Assembly (NCBI RefSeq): GCF_900109145.1
Contig: NZ_FNYY01000019.1
Span: forward strand, 1 to 64,000
Origin: Marinovum algicola
GTDB taxonomy: Bacteria; Pseudomonadota; Alphaproteobacteria; Rhodobacterales; Rhodobacteraceae
Direction: 5' to 3'
Length of the DNA: 64,000 nucleotides
A program made the translations under genes and the position numbers. The notes under the pieces were generated by a model, which saw only the letters and a list, made by a program, of their open reading frames with translations, did no database searches and was not told the DNA's origin. Position 1 is the first letter of the stretch, and each line of letters begins with the position of its first letter. This document shows positions 16,026-25,716 of this stretch, one piece after another.

Positions 16026-17189
16026 ATGACCGCACGCGCCGATCAGACGCCCACCGCCTGCCTCGCCCTTGCCGATGGCACGGTTTTCTACGGCACAGGA
16101 TTTGGTGCCACCGGTATCCGGGTGGCCGAATTGTGCTTCAACACCGCCATGACCGGCTATCAGGAGATCATGACCGATCCCTCTTATGCCGGCCAGGTCG
16201 TCACCTTCACCTTTCCGCATATCGGCAATGTCGGCGTGAACCCCGAAGACGACGAAACCGGCGATCCGGTGGCCGAAGGCATGGTGGTCAAATGGATGCC
16301 TACCGAGCCCTCGAACTGGCGCGCGGTGCAGGAGCTCTCCGACTGGCTCGCCGCCCGCGGCCGCATCGCCATCGGCGGCATCGACACCCGCCGCCTGACC
16401 CGCGCGATCCGCCAGCAGGGCGCGCCGCATGTGGCCCTGGCGCATGATCCCGACGGCAATTTCGACATCGAGGCGCTGGTTGCCAAGGCACGTGCCTTCA
16501 AGGGGCTCATGGGCCTCGATCTCGCCAAGGAGGTCACCTGCTCCCAAAGCTACCGCTGGGACGAGATGCGCTGGGCCTGGCCCGAGGGCTATGCCCGCCA
16601 GCAGGCGCCGAAACACAAGGTTGTCGCCGTGGACTACGGCGCCAAGCGCAACATCCTGCGCTGCCTGGCCTCGGCCGGCTGTGACGTCACCGTGCTGCCC
16701 GCCACCGCCACCGCGGAAGAGGTGATGGCCCACAACCCCGACGGCATCTTCCTGTCGAACGGCCCCGGCGATCCGGCGGCCACCGGCGAATATGCCGTGC
16801 CGATGATCAAGACGCTGCTGGACGAGACCGATCTGCCGATGTTCGGTATCTGCCTCGGCCACCAGATGCTGGCGCTGGCGCTTGGCGGCCGCACCATCAA
16901 GATGAACCACGGCCACCACGGGGCCAACCACCCGGTCAAGGACATGCAGAGTGGCAAGGTCGAGATCACCTCGATGAACCACGGCTTTGCCGTCGATGCC
17001 GCCACCCTGCCCGAGAACGTGGTGCAGACCCATGTCTCGCTGTTCGACGGATCGAACTGCGGCATCGCGCTGAACTCCGACGTCCGCAAGGTCTATTCGG
17101 TGCAGCACCACCCCGAGGCCAGCCCCGGCCCGCAGGACAGCTTCTACCTGTTCGAGCAATTCGCCGAGGCGATGGCCGCACGCGGCTGA
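16026..17189 (+). CDS. carA: Carbamoyl-phosphate synthase small subunit (glutaminase)
   Basis: 387 residues. It hydrolyses glutamine and passes ammonia to CarB, feeding arginine and pyrimidine synthesis. The N-terminal CPSase_sm domain (about 10-150) is followed by a class I glutamine amidotransferase domain with the catalytic Cys in FGICLGHQ and the His/Glu pair in QHHPEASPGP. AGGGAG lies about 9 bases before the ATG. carB is not adjacent. The gene is closed by a strong terminator. Confidence 0.97.
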   Translation: MTARADQTPTACLALADGTVFYGTGFGATGIRVAELCFNTAMTGYQEIMTDPSYAGQVVTFTFPHIGNVGVNPEDDETGDPVAEGMVVKWMPTEPSNWRAVQELSDWLAARGRIAIGGIDTRRLTRAIRQQGAPHVALAHDPDGNFDIEALVAKARAFKGLMGLDLAKEVTCSQSYRWDEMRWAWPEGYARQQAPKHKVVAVDYGAKRNILRCLASAGCDVTVLPATATAEEVMAHNPDGIFLSNGPGDPAATGEYAVPMIKTLLDETDLPMFGICLGHQMLALALGGRTIKMNHGHHGANHPVKDMQSGKVEITSMNHGFAVDAATLPENVVQTHVSLFDGSNCGIALNSDVRKVYSVQHHPEASPGPQDSFYLFEQFAEAMAARG

Positions 17190-17213
17190 GCCGGGCACCA
17201 TTGCGACAAGATG

Positions 17214-17245
17214 ATTAACCGCGCTCCGGCGCGGTTAATTTTTTG
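17214..17245 (+). terminator. Intrinsic terminator of carA
   Basis: ATTAACCGCGC (17214-17224) and GCGCGGTTAAT (17229-17239) form a perfect 11-bp stem with a TCCG loop, followed by TTTTT. Confidence 0.93.
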
Positions 17246-17316
17246 TTAAGCTCTTGTTTACCTAGTATTAATCTAAAGCTTGTCAATCTTGGCCCAGCAG
17301 CTACGAGGCCAGGATC

Positions 17317-19221
17317 ATGAGTCCCCCACAACTGCAATTGCGCGGTCTTCAGTCCGCGCGCCTCAGTCGTCATTACCAACTGCCGCTGGGGCGCATCCTG
17401 GTCGACATGGGGGTGATCTCGGCGGCCGATCTCCTGCGCGCGCTAGCGATCCACAACCAGTGCCAGGCACCGATCCACCAGGTCCTTCTGGCCGAGGGCT
17501 TCGCCTCGGCGCGGGACATCCTGCACGCCCAGGCGGCGCAACATGCCGCCATCTCGCTGATGCTGGACGAGGCGCCGCCGGATGCCGATTGCGCCCTGGC
17601 GCTCGATCCGCTCACCTGTCTCGAACACGGGGTCATTCCCTGGATGCGGCTCGGCGAGACGCTGGTGCTGGCCACCTGCCATCCCGACCGGTTCGAGGCG
17701 CTGCGCGATCTCTTGCCGCGAGATATCGGCCCGGTGGTGATGGGCATCGCCACCGAGGCCGACGTTCACGCCGCGATCGCCCTATGTCATGGCCCGCAGC
17801 TCTCGGAGCTGGCGGAAACCGCACTGCCCGAGGAGGACAGCTGCCGCAGCCTGCGCGCCGTGGCCAGCCCGCGTCGTCTGCGGCGGGTGGCGCTGGCGGC
17901 GCTCTTTGGCGTCGCGGCGGTGCTGGTGCAGCCGCTGCTTTTCTTTGCCCTGGCCGCCGGCTGGGCGGGGCTCACGCTGGTGGCGGTGGCCGGGCTCAAA
18001 CTGGCGGCCTTTCTGGCCCGGCTGCGCACGCCGCTGCCCCGGCCCCAGGCCCCGCCGAAGACGTCCGGCCAGCCCGCCCCGCCCAAGGTCTCGATCCTGG
18101 TGCCGCTGTTCCGCGAAACCTCGATTGCCGCGCAGCTGGTCACCCGGCTGTCGCGGCTGACCTATCCGAAATCGCGCCTCGATGTCGTCCTGCTGCTCGA
18201 AGCCGAGGATCTGCTGACCCGCCAGGCGCTGTCATGTGCCGATCTGCCGCCCTGGATGCGCATTCTCGTGGTGCCGCCGGGCGAACTCACCACCAAGCCA
18301 CGAGCGCTGAATTACGGGCTGCGGTTCTGCGACGGCGATATCATCGGCATCTACGACGCCGAGGACAATCCCGCCCCCGACCAGATCGGCCGGGTCGCGG
18401 CGCATTTCCAGGAGGCACCGCCAGAGGTCGCCTGCCTGCAAGGCATCCTCGATTACTACAATCCCTATTCCAACTGGCTGTCGCGCTGTTTCACCATCGA
18501 ATACGCCACCTGGTTTCGTATCGTCCTGCCCGGCCTGTCGCGCTTGGGCTTTCCCATTCCGCTGGGCGGCACCACGCTGTTCTGCCGTCGCAGGGTGCTC
18601 GAGCAGGTCGGCGGCTGGGACGCGCATAATGTCACCGAGGATGCCGACCTGGGCATTCGTCTGGCCCGGCGCGGGTTTCGCATCGAGTTGATCGATTCCG
18701 TCACCCTGGAAGAGGCCAACTGCCGCCCCTGGCCCTGGGTCCGACAGCGCTCGCGCTGGCTCAAGGGCTACATGGCGACCTATCTGGTGCATATGCGCCG
18801 CCCCGGCGCCCTGCTGCGCGATCTCGGCTGGAGGCGTTTTCTGGGCTTTCAGGCGCTGTTTCTCGGCGCCATCAGCCAGGCGCTTCTGGCGCCGGTGCTC
18901 TGGTCGTTCTGGATCGCCGTCTTCGGCCTCGGCCACCCTCTGATCGACTGGATGGGCCCGGCCACCGAGACCGTTGTGCTGTCGTTCTTCCTGCTGGCGG
19001 AATGTGCCGGGCTGGTGATCGGCGCCACGGCAGTGGCCAGCCCGCAGCACCGTGGGCTGATCCCCTGGGTGCCGACGCTGCTGTTCTATTTCCCGATGGG
19101 CAGCATCGCGATCTACAAGGGGCTGATCGAACTGCTGATCAAGCCCTTCTACTGGGACAAGACCGAGCACGGCCATTCCAACAGCGAAGCGCTGATCGAT
19201 CACCGGGAGGCTGCGCCCTAA
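17317..19221 (+). CDS. Membrane glycosyltransferase family 2 with an N-terminal MshEN/GspE-N domain
   Basis: 634 residues. Residues about 15-170 resemble the MshEN/T2SS-E N-terminal domain (LGRILVDMGVISAADLLRAL and a following repeat), a module that can bind cyclic-di-GMP. A hydrophobic pair (about 190-230) leads to a GT2 catalytic domain with IYDAEDNPAP (DxD), TEDADLGIRLA and the Q-R-RW motif QRSRWLKGY. Three or more C-terminal helices follow. The architecture fits a processive or secreted-glycan synthase possibly switched by a second messenger. It stands alone between the carA terminator and a convergent regulator. The product is unknown. Confidence 0.82.
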   Translation: MSPPQLQLRGLQSARLSRHYQLPLGRILVDMGVISAADLLRALAIHNQCQAPIHQVLLAEGFASARDILHAQAAQHAAISLMLDEAPPDADCALALDPLTCLEHGVIPWMRLGETLVLATCHPDRFEALRDLLPRDIGPVVMGIATEADVHAAIALCHGPQLSELAETALPEEDSCRSLRAVASPRRLRRVALAALFGVAAVLVQPLLFFALAAGWAGLTLVAVAGLKLAAFLARLRTPLPRPQAPPKTSGQPAPPKVSILVPLFRETSIAAQLVTRLSRLTYPKSRLDVVLLLEAEDLLTRQALSCADLPPWMRILVVPPGELTTKPRALNYGLRFCDGDIIGIYDAEDNPAPDQIGRVAAHFQEAPPEVACLQGILDYYNPYSNWLSRCFTIEYATWFRIVLPGLSRLGFPIPLGGTTLFCRRRVLEQVGGWDAHNVTEDADLGIRLARRGFRIELIDSVTLEEANCRPWPWVRQRSRWLKGYMATYLVHMRRPGALLRDLGWRRFLGFQALFLGAISQALLAPVLWSFWIAVFGLGHPLIDWMGPATETVVLSFFLLAECAGLVIGATAVASPQHRGLIPWVPTLLFYFPMGSIAIYKGLIELLIKPFYWDKTEHGHSNSEALIDHREAAP

Positions 19222-19862
19222 CCCTCATTGCGCGAGTCGAGTTTGAGCCGCGTGACAAAAGCCACCGAGATATGCGATTTCAGCGCCTCGTAAGCCGCCG
19301 CCTCGTCGCGCGCCTCGATGGCGCGGACGATGGCGTCATGCTCCTCCAAGGCCTTTTCGCCGCGCCCTTCGGCGGCCAGAGACGTGGTGGCCATCAGCGC
19401 CATCGACCGGTGCACCAGGTCGAGCTGCTGCACCAGGAAGCGGTTGTGCGAGGCCAGGTGAATCTGCTTGTGAAACCGCCGGTTGGCGCGCGACAGCGCC
19501 GACGGGTTATCGATCAGCGCATGGTCCTCCTTGACCATGTCGCGCAGCACCCGCACCTCTTCCGCAGTGGCATGTCGCGCCGCCAGCCGCGCCGCCAACC
19601 CCTCGAGCTCGGTGCGCACCACGTAAAGCTCGGCCATCTGATTGTGGTCGAGCGAGGCGACGATCAGCGAGCGGCCATCGCGCGACAGCAGTGACTGCGT
19701 CTCCAGTCGTTGCAGCGCCTCGCGGATCGGCGTGCGGCTCATGCCCAGACGTTCGGCCAGATCACTTTCCACCAGCCGATCACCGGGGCGAAAGGTGCCC
19801 ACGTCAATCGCTTCGAGGATCATCGTATAGGCGTCTTTCTGCGGCGTCGTCTTCTGGCTCAC
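19218..19862 (-). CDS. GntR-family transcriptional regulator (FCD domain)
   Basis: 214 residues from a GTG start chosen because AAAGGAGA precedes it by 5 bases; the open frame continues 35 codons upstream without better support. A winged helix (about 10-72, with LAERLGMSRTPIREALQRLE) is followed by an FCD domain with metal-site candidates (RRFHKQIH, EHDAIVRAI). The target is unknown: neither neighbour is an obvious catabolic gene. The stop overlaps the end of the convergent glycosyltransferase by 4 bases. Confidence 0.85.
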   Translation of the reverse strand: MSQKTTPQKDAYTMILEAIDVGTFRPGDRLVESDLAERLGMSRTPIREALQRLETQSLLSRDGRSLIVASLDHNQMAELYVVRTELEGLAARLAARHATAEEVRVLRDMVKEDHALIDNPSALSRANRRFHKQIHLASHNRFLVQQLDLVHRSMALMATTSLAAEGRGEKALEEHDAIVRAIEARDEAAAYEALKSHISVAFVTRLKLDSRNEG

Positions 19863-19960
19863 GCGTGTCTCCTTTGTCCCGGGCGAGACCTTACCCAGCC
19901 CGACCTTGGCCGGCAATACGGCCATTGCGCCGCGCCCGCGCCGGGCGTAGCGTCCGGCGC

Positions 19961-20605
19961 ATGGCAAAAGAATACTTCTCGCATGTGGCCCATTGGGTCT
20001 TCGATCTCGACAATACGCTTTATCCGCCCGAGAGCCGGCTGTTTTCCCAGATCGAACCGCGGATGACCGCCTATGTGATGCAGGCGCTCGGCGTCACCGA
20101 GGCCGAGGCCAGTCACCTGCGGGTGCATTACTGGAAGACCTATGGCACCACCCTCGCCGGGCTGATGCGCGAACATGACGTCGATCCCACGCCCTATCTC
20201 GAGGACGTGCACCGGATCGACTTTTCCGTGCTCACCCCCGACCCCGAGCTGGCGGCCCGCATCCGCGCCCTGCCCGGCCGCCGCATCGTCTACACCAACG
20301 GCACCTCGCCCTATGCCGAAGAGGTGCTGGCGGCGCGCGGGCTCTCCGGGCTCTTCGATGCGGTCTATGGCGTCGAACATGCCCAGTTCCGCCCCAAGCC
20401 CGAGCGCGAGGCCTTCGAGGCGATCTTTGCCCGCGACGGCACCGATCCCGCCCGCGCCGCCATGTTCGAAGATGACCCCCGCAACCTTGCCGCGCCCCAT
20501 GCCATGGGGATGCGCACCGTGCATGTGGCGCCCGAACGGCTTCTGGCCGATCACATCCACCACCACACCGACAATCTGAGCCGATTTCTCTCCGGCCTTG
20601 CGTAG
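19961..20605 (+). CDS. Pyrimidine 5'-nucleotidase (HAD-IA superfamily)
   Basis: 214 residues. HAD motifs are I FDLDNTL (about 14-20), II YTNGTSPYAEEVL, and IV FEDDPRNL, with Lys in RPKPEREAF. It belongs to the SSM1/Phm8-type pyrimidine 5'-nucleotidase subfamily, dephosphorylating UMP or CMP in the cytoplasm. It is divergent from the GntR gene and followed 83 bases later by the monooxygenase gene. Confidence 0.85.
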   Translation: MAKEYFSHVAHWVFDLDNTLYPPESRLFSQIEPRMTAYVMQALGVTEAEASHLRVHYWKTYGTTLAGLMREHDVDPTPYLEDVHRIDFSVLTPDPELAARIRALPGRRIVYTNGTSPYAEEVLAARGLSGLFDAVYGVEHAQFRPKPEREAFEAIFARDGTDPARAAMFEDDPRNLAAPHAMGMRTVHVAPERLLADHIHHHTDNLSRFLSGLA

Positions 20606-20688
20606 GGCGGGTTTGCCCCCACCGCCGCGCTTTGTCCCATGGCCCCCGCCCGCGCCCGCGCTATAACCTCGGGCAAAGGAGTCGCCCC

Positions 20689-21885
20689 ATGGACCACGAC
20701 ATTCTCATCGCCGGCGGCGGTATCGCCGGGCTGACCGCCGCCGCCGCCTTTGGCGCCGCCGGTTTCACCGTGCTCTGCGTTGACCCCGCGCCGCCGGTCA
20801 CCAGTCGCGAGGCCGAGGGCGCCGACATGCGCAGCACCGCCTTTCTGCAACCGGCGCAGGCCTTTCTCGACGCGGCCGGTCTCTGGGACAGGCTCGCCCC
20901 GCACGCCACGCCGCTGCAAACCATGCGCATCATCGATGCCGGCGGGCCGGAACCCGAGGCCCGCCTCAGCCGTGATTTCGAGGCCGCCGATCTCTCGCCC
21001 GATCTGCCCTTTGGCTGGAACCTGCCCAACTGGCTGCTGCGGCGCGAGATGGCGGCGCGGCTCGAAGAGATGGCCAACGTCACGTTTCGCACCGGTGTCG
21101 CCGCCGAGGCGCTCTTTACCCGCACCGACGAGGCCCGCGTCACTCTGTCGGACGGCAACCGCATCCGCTGCCGCCTGGTGATCGCCGCCGATGGCCGCGA
21201 CAGCGCGCTGCGTCAGGCGGCGGGCATCGATGTTGCCTGCACACGCTTCGGCCAGAAGGCGCTGGCCTTTGCCGTCACCCACCCGATCCCGCATGGCAAT
21301 GTCTCGACCGAGATTCACCGCACCGGCGGCCCCTTCACCCTGGTGCCGCTGCCCGACCACCAGGGCCGTCCGTCGTCCGCGGTGGTCTGGATGGAGGAAG
21401 GCCCCAGAGCGGCAGAGCTGCACGCGCTCGACGTGCCGGCCTTTGAAGCGGCGATGACCGAGCGCTCGGCGCATCTCTTCGGCCCGCTGACATTGGCCTC
21501 GCGGCGGTCGATCTGGCCGATCATCGCGCAGCACGCCAAGGCGCTCACCTCCGAACGGCTGGCGCTGGTGGCCGAGGCCGCGCATGTGGTGCCGCCGATC
21601 GGCGCGCAGGGGCTGAATATGTCGTTGACCGATCTCTCGGCGCTGCTCGATCTGGCCCGCGCCGCGCCGGAGAGCCTCGGCAGTGCCGAGATGCTCGACC
21701 GCTATCACCGCGCCCGGATCACCGACATCCGCGCCCGCGTCACCGGGATCACCGCGCTCAACCAGGTCTCGATGCTCAAGCCGCCGCCGCTGCGCGACCT
21801 GCGCGCCGCCGGCCTGGCCGCGCTGCATGGCGCGGCGCCGCTGCGCCGGGCGCTGATGCAGCTTGGTCTTGGCCAGTCGCGCTAG
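20689..21885 (+). CDS. UbiH/UbiF/Coq6-family FAD-dependent monooxygenase
   Basis: 398 residues. It has the GGGIAGL dinucleotide-binding motif near the N-terminus, the NAD/FAD DG motif AADGRDSALR in mid-protein and the second FAD motif around PPIGAQGLNMSLTD. It probably hydroxylates the ubiquinone ring at the membrane face; which carbon cannot be told from sequence. AAAGGAG precedes the ATG at a good distance. It ends 3 bases before the convergent I9-like gene. Confidence 0.85.
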   Translation: MDHDILIAGGGIAGLTAAAAFGAAGFTVLCVDPAPPVTSREAEGADMRSTAFLQPAQAFLDAAGLWDRLAPHATPLQTMRIIDAGGPEPEARLSRDFEAADLSPDLPFGWNLPNWLLRREMAARLEEMANVTFRTGVAAEALFTRTDEARVTLSDGNRIRCRLVIAADGRDSALRQAAGIDVACTRFGQKALAFAVTHPIPHGNVSTEIHRTGGPFTLVPLPDHQGRPSSAVVWMEEGPRAAELHALDVPAFEAAMTERSAHLFGPLTLASRRSIWPIIAQHAKALTSERLALVAEAAHVVPPIGAQGLNMSLTDLSALLDLARAAPESLGSAEMLDRYHRARITDIRARVTGITALNQVSMLKPPPLRDLRAAGLAALHGAAPLRRALMQLGLGQSR

Positions 21886-21888
21886 CGT

Positions 21889-22131
21889 TTATTGCGGCTG
21901 ATCACTGTCAAACGGCGGCAGCTGATACTGCGCCTCGGGTTCGGCCTCGAGCACGCCCCGGGTCTGCTTGACCCGGGCCAGATTTTCGCTGTCGGCGGTG
22001 CCGAAAATCACTCCGATCGCCGGAATGCTGTCTTCGATCCGCAGACCCGCCGCTTCCAGCGCGCGGCAGACCTCGTCCGACTTGTCGCGATGCGCGTCGT
22101 CGAGCACGATCTTCAGGGTGACGTCTGACAT
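21889..22131 (-). CDS. Small I9-propeptide-like protein, putative subtilase inhibitor/chaperone
   Basis: 80 residues, cytoplasmic by sequence. It has the alternating beta-alpha-beta pattern of peptidase-inhibitor I9 propeptides: VTLKIVLDD, helix KSDEVCRALEAAG, IGVIFGTAD, helix ENLARVKQTRGV, then LEAEPEAQYQLPP. It lies 51 bases downstream of the subtilase gene on the same strand, so co-expression is likely. In databases such proteins can carry misleading names such as ketohydroxyglutarate aldolase; nothing here looks like an aldolase. The start at 22131 is used because GGAAG precedes it; an ATG three codons earlier is possible. The assignment is by pattern only. Confidence 0.6.
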   Translation of the reverse strand: MSDVTLKIVLDDAHRDKSDEVCRALEAAGLRIEDSIPAIGVIFGTADSENLARVKQTRGVLEAEPEAQYQLPPFDSDQPQ

Positions 22132-22182
22132 GGCTTCCATCCCGTGGCGGATTGCCCTGATGATATAAGAAGCCGCTGCCTG

Positions 22183-23403
22183 CTATGCCACCGGCGTCTT
22201 GCCATAGCCCTCGTCCGGCGCGCCTTGCGGCGCCTGCGCCAGACCGGCCCCGACGTCCGAGGCCGGCGCCGAGAGCGCCTTGGCACTGTCGGTCAGCGCC
22301 GTCCACAGGGCCTTGCCGCGCAGGTTGGCATCGCTCTGCGCCAGCAGCGCCGCGATGCCGGCGACATGCGGACAGGCCATGCTGGTGCCGCTTTTGACGT
22401 CATAAAGCTGCGGCCGCGGCACCGAAGACAGCACGTTCACCCCTGGCCCGGCGATATCGACTTCGCCGCCGCCGGCGTTGATCTCACCGCAGGAGAAATC
22501 GGCGATCTTAAGATTTTCATCCAGCGCCGCCACCGCCATGATCGACTGGGAATTGGCCGGCGCCCCCACTGGCGCGATAAAGCCGAACTGGCGGGCGCTG
22601 TCATTGCCGGCGGCGGCAATGATCAGCGATCCCGAATCCAGCGCCAGCTCGCCGACACGCTCATAGGCGGCCGAAGGCCCTTCACCCTGCCTGACCCGGC
22701 GGCCCAGCGACATCGAGATCACCGCGCAGCCCTGCTGGATCGCCCAGATCATGCCGTTGATGATGTCGCGCTCGCGCCCCGAACCGGAATCGTTGAGCAC
22801 CTTGCCGACATGCAGATGCACCTCCGGCGCGACACCATAACGCGGCACGCCCTGGCTCACCTCCCGGCCCGCAGCGGTGCCACAGCAATGGGTGCCATGG
22901 CCCTGGACGTCCTGCGCCAATTGACCGGTGACAAAGCTCTGCTGCACCAGATTGCGGCCGGTGAAGTCCGGGTGTTCGAAATCGAGCCCGGTATCGAGCA
23001 CCGCAAGCTTGATGCCCGCGCCGGTAAACTGCGAGGTCTCGGCCCCGGTGGCGGCAATTCCCCAGGTGCGGTCAGCCGTGTCCTGAAAATCCTGAATGGC
23101 AAACAGCCAGAATTCCGGCCGCGCCTCGACCACCGACTCCTCGCCGCTCAGAATGCCGGCTGAGCGCTGGGCATCCACATGCTCCGAGATCACCCCGATG
23201 CCCACCTCTTCCAGGTGAAACGCCGGGGCATCGTCGCTCATCTCGGCCGAGCGACCGGGACCGCCCGAGAGCGATCGCACCCCCTCGCCGGCACTGCGCA
23301 CCAGAGCCTGGCGCTGGGTCGCGACGTCTGAGTCCTTGTGAAAGGTGACAATGGTGCCCCCGGTGGGCTGCGGGCGAAGGAATTCATGAAGGATCTGGGA
23401 CAT
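22183..23403 (-). CDS. S8 family serine peptidase (subtilase)
   Basis: 406 residues. The catalytic triad is visible as Asp in AVLDTGLDFEHPDF, His in GHGTHCCGTAAG and Ser in SGTSMACPHVAG, with the oxyanion Asn in AAAGNDS. The first ~120 residues look like an I9-type propeptide. There is no signal peptide from the ATG at 23403, so it may be cytoplasmic or exported unconventionally. An upstream frame to 23523 adds a hydrophobic stretch, but that DNA is AT-rich promoter-like sequence and is not used. It sits downstream of the ilvC terminator and upstream of the I9-like gene. Confidence 0.85.
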   Translation of the reverse strand: MSQILHEFLRPQPTGGTIVTFHKDSDVATQRQALVRSAGEGVRSLSGGPGRSAEMSDDAPAFHLEEVGIGVISEHVDAQRSAGILSGEESVVEARPEFWLFAIQDFQDTADRTWGIAATGAETSQFTGAGIKLAVLDTGLDFEHPDFTGRNLVQQSFVTGQLAQDVQGHGTHCCGTAAGREVSQGVPRYGVAPEVHLHVGKVLNDSGSGRERDIINGMIWAIQQGCAVISMSLGRRVRQGEGPSAAYERVGELALDSGSLIIAAAGNDSARQFGFIAPVGAPANSQSIMAVAALDENLKIADFSCGEINAGGGEVDIAGPGVNVLSSVPRPQLYDVKSGTSMACPHVAGIAALLAQSDANLRGKALWTALTDSAKALSAPASDVGAGLAQAPQGAPDEGYGKTPVA

Positions 23404-23523
23404 GGGACCAACCGAATTGTTGCGAAAAAGGACGAGAAAATAGACTGCAATAATACTCGCAATGGTAGCGCAAACTGGCAAATTTTCAACCGTGGAGAAC
23501 TGGCATCGCTGCCCCGGCCGCAT

Positions 23524-23557
23524 GCAAAAACGCCCGGCAGCCTCTCGACTGCCGGGC
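23524..23557 (-). terminator. Intrinsic terminator of ilvC
   Basis: On the minus strand, GCCCGGCAG and CTGCCGGGC (23532-23557) form a 9-bp stem with an 8-base loop, followed by GTTTTT. It separates ilvC from the subtilase gene. Confidence 0.9.
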
Positions 23558-23592
23558 GCAAATCGCCTGAAATCAACGCCGGTGGGCGTAGA

Positions 23593-24654
<1,062 letters not shown>

Positions 24655-24699
24655 CTACGCGAGGCCTGCCGTGAATGCGCGTTCATAACCGCGATGATT

Positions 24700-24713
24700 T
24701 CGCCATTTGGCGA
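24700..24713. promoter_or_regulatory. Inverted repeat in the ilvC/lrp divergent region
   Basis: TCGCC-ATTT-GGCGA, flanked by AT-rich tracts, about 40 bases before the first Lrp start and 85 before ilvC. A further TTCGCC follows at 24722-24727. It could be an operator for one of the adjacent Lrp proteins; similarity to the Lrp consensus is weak. Confidence 0.3.
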
Positions 24714-24751
24714 TTTAACTATTCGCCTGAATGCGGTATCTCGGTGGAATC

Positions 24752-25207
24752 ATGCTCGACGATACAGACAGACGCATCCTTCGCCAGATGCAGGCCGCCC
24801 CGGACCTGCCGCTCTCCGATCTCGCGCAGCGCGCCGATCTGACGCCGGCCACCCTGTCGCGGCGGCTCGAACGGATGCGCGAGGCCGGCATCGTCAAAGG
24901 CAAGCGCGCCGAGATCCACTGGCCAAGCCTCGGCTATGCGGTCGAGGTCTCGTTGCGACTGACCCTGGACAAGACGCAATCGCGCGCCTTCGAGGATTTT
25001 CTCGCCGCCGCCCGCCAGGTGCCAGAGGTGATCGAGATACAGACATTTCTCGGCCAGGTCGACGTCCGCCTTGCCGTCATCGCCCGCGACATTCCGCATT
25101 ACCAGCAGATCTATCGCGAAAGGCTGCTCACCCTGCCCCATATCGCCGATGTCGAGGCGCTAATGCATGTCGCCCGGATCAAGGACGACGAGGCGCTGCC
25201 GGTATGA
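24752..25207 (+). CDS. Lrp/AsnC family transcriptional regulator (first of a pair)
   Basis: 151 residues. The N-terminal winged helix (about 1-60) has the family start LDDTDRRILRQMQ and recognition helix TPATLSRRLERMREAGIV. The C-terminal RAM/AsnC ligand domain follows. It is divergent from ilvC, so branched-chain amino-acid sensing is plausible. An ATG at 24731 in the same frame would add seven residues; the later start matches the family. A second Lrp gene begins 10 bases after its stop. Confidence 0.88.
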   Translation: MLDDTDRRILRQMQAAPDLPLSDLAQRADLTPATLSRRLERMREAGIVKGKRAEIHWPSLGYAVEVSLRLTLDKTQSRAFEDFLAAARQVPEVIEIQTFLGQVDVRLAVIARDIPHYQQIYRERLLTLPHIADVEALMHVARIKDDEALPV

Positions 25208-25217
25208 GCCCGCTTTC

Positions 25218-25679
25218 ATGACCATCGAGATCGACGACACCGACCGCGCCATCCTGCGCGCCCTGTCCCGCGACGCCAGCCTTTCGGCCGGTCAGATTGG
25301 CCGGCGTCTCGGCCTGTCGCAACCCGCCACCTGGCGGCGGATCAAGCGTCTGCGCGAGGCCGGCGTGATTTCGGGCACCCGCCTGCTGCTCGACCGCGAA
25401 AAGCTGGGGTTTGGCGTCACCGTCTTTCTCGGCATCAAGCTGGCCACCAAGGGCCGCATCAGTCTCGAGGATTTCGAACGCGCGGTCACCGCCATCCCCG
25501 AGGTACAGACCGTCGAACACATTCTCGGCCTCTACGATTACCGCCTGCGCATCGTGGCGCGCGATCTGTCGGATTTCGAACGGGTTCTGCGCCGCCGGAT
25601 CATGACCCTGCCCGGCGCCGGCCAGGTCGAGGCCAATGTGGTGCTCTCCGAGGAACGTCTGCCCGGCCCGCTGGGCTGA
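25218..25679 (+). CDS. Lrp/AsnC family transcriptional regulator (second of a pair)
   Basis: 153 residues. It starts with the family pattern IDDTDRAILRALSRDA, has a helix-turn-helix with SQPATWRRIKRLREAGVISG, and an AsnC-type effector domain (about 65-150). It is clearly diverged from its neighbour, so it is not a recent duplicate. The 10-base spacing implies a bicistronic mRNA. Lrp proteins assemble as dimers and octamers, so hetero-oligomers are possible. Confidence 0.88.
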   Translation: MTIEIDDTDRAILRALSRDASLSAGQIGRRLGLSQPATWRRIKRLREAGVISGTRLLLDREKLGFGVTVFLGIKLATKGRISLEDFERAVTAIPEVQTVEHILGLYDYRLRIVARDLSDFERVLRRRIMTLPGAGQVEANVVLSEERLPGPLG

Positions 25680-25716
25680 TCTTGCCGCGGCCCGGCCCGA
25701 GGCTAGGTTTCGGGCC

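Noticed and set aside
21889-22131. Aldolase function for the 80-residue protein
   Set aside because: Far too short for the KDPG/KHG aldolase barrel and without its catalytic Lys context; such labels in relatives look like propagated errors.
23403-23523. Membrane-anchored longer form of the subtilase
   Set aside because: The hydrophobic stretch comes from AT-rich DNA just after the ilvC terminator where the promoter should be; no ribosome site before the earlier ATG.
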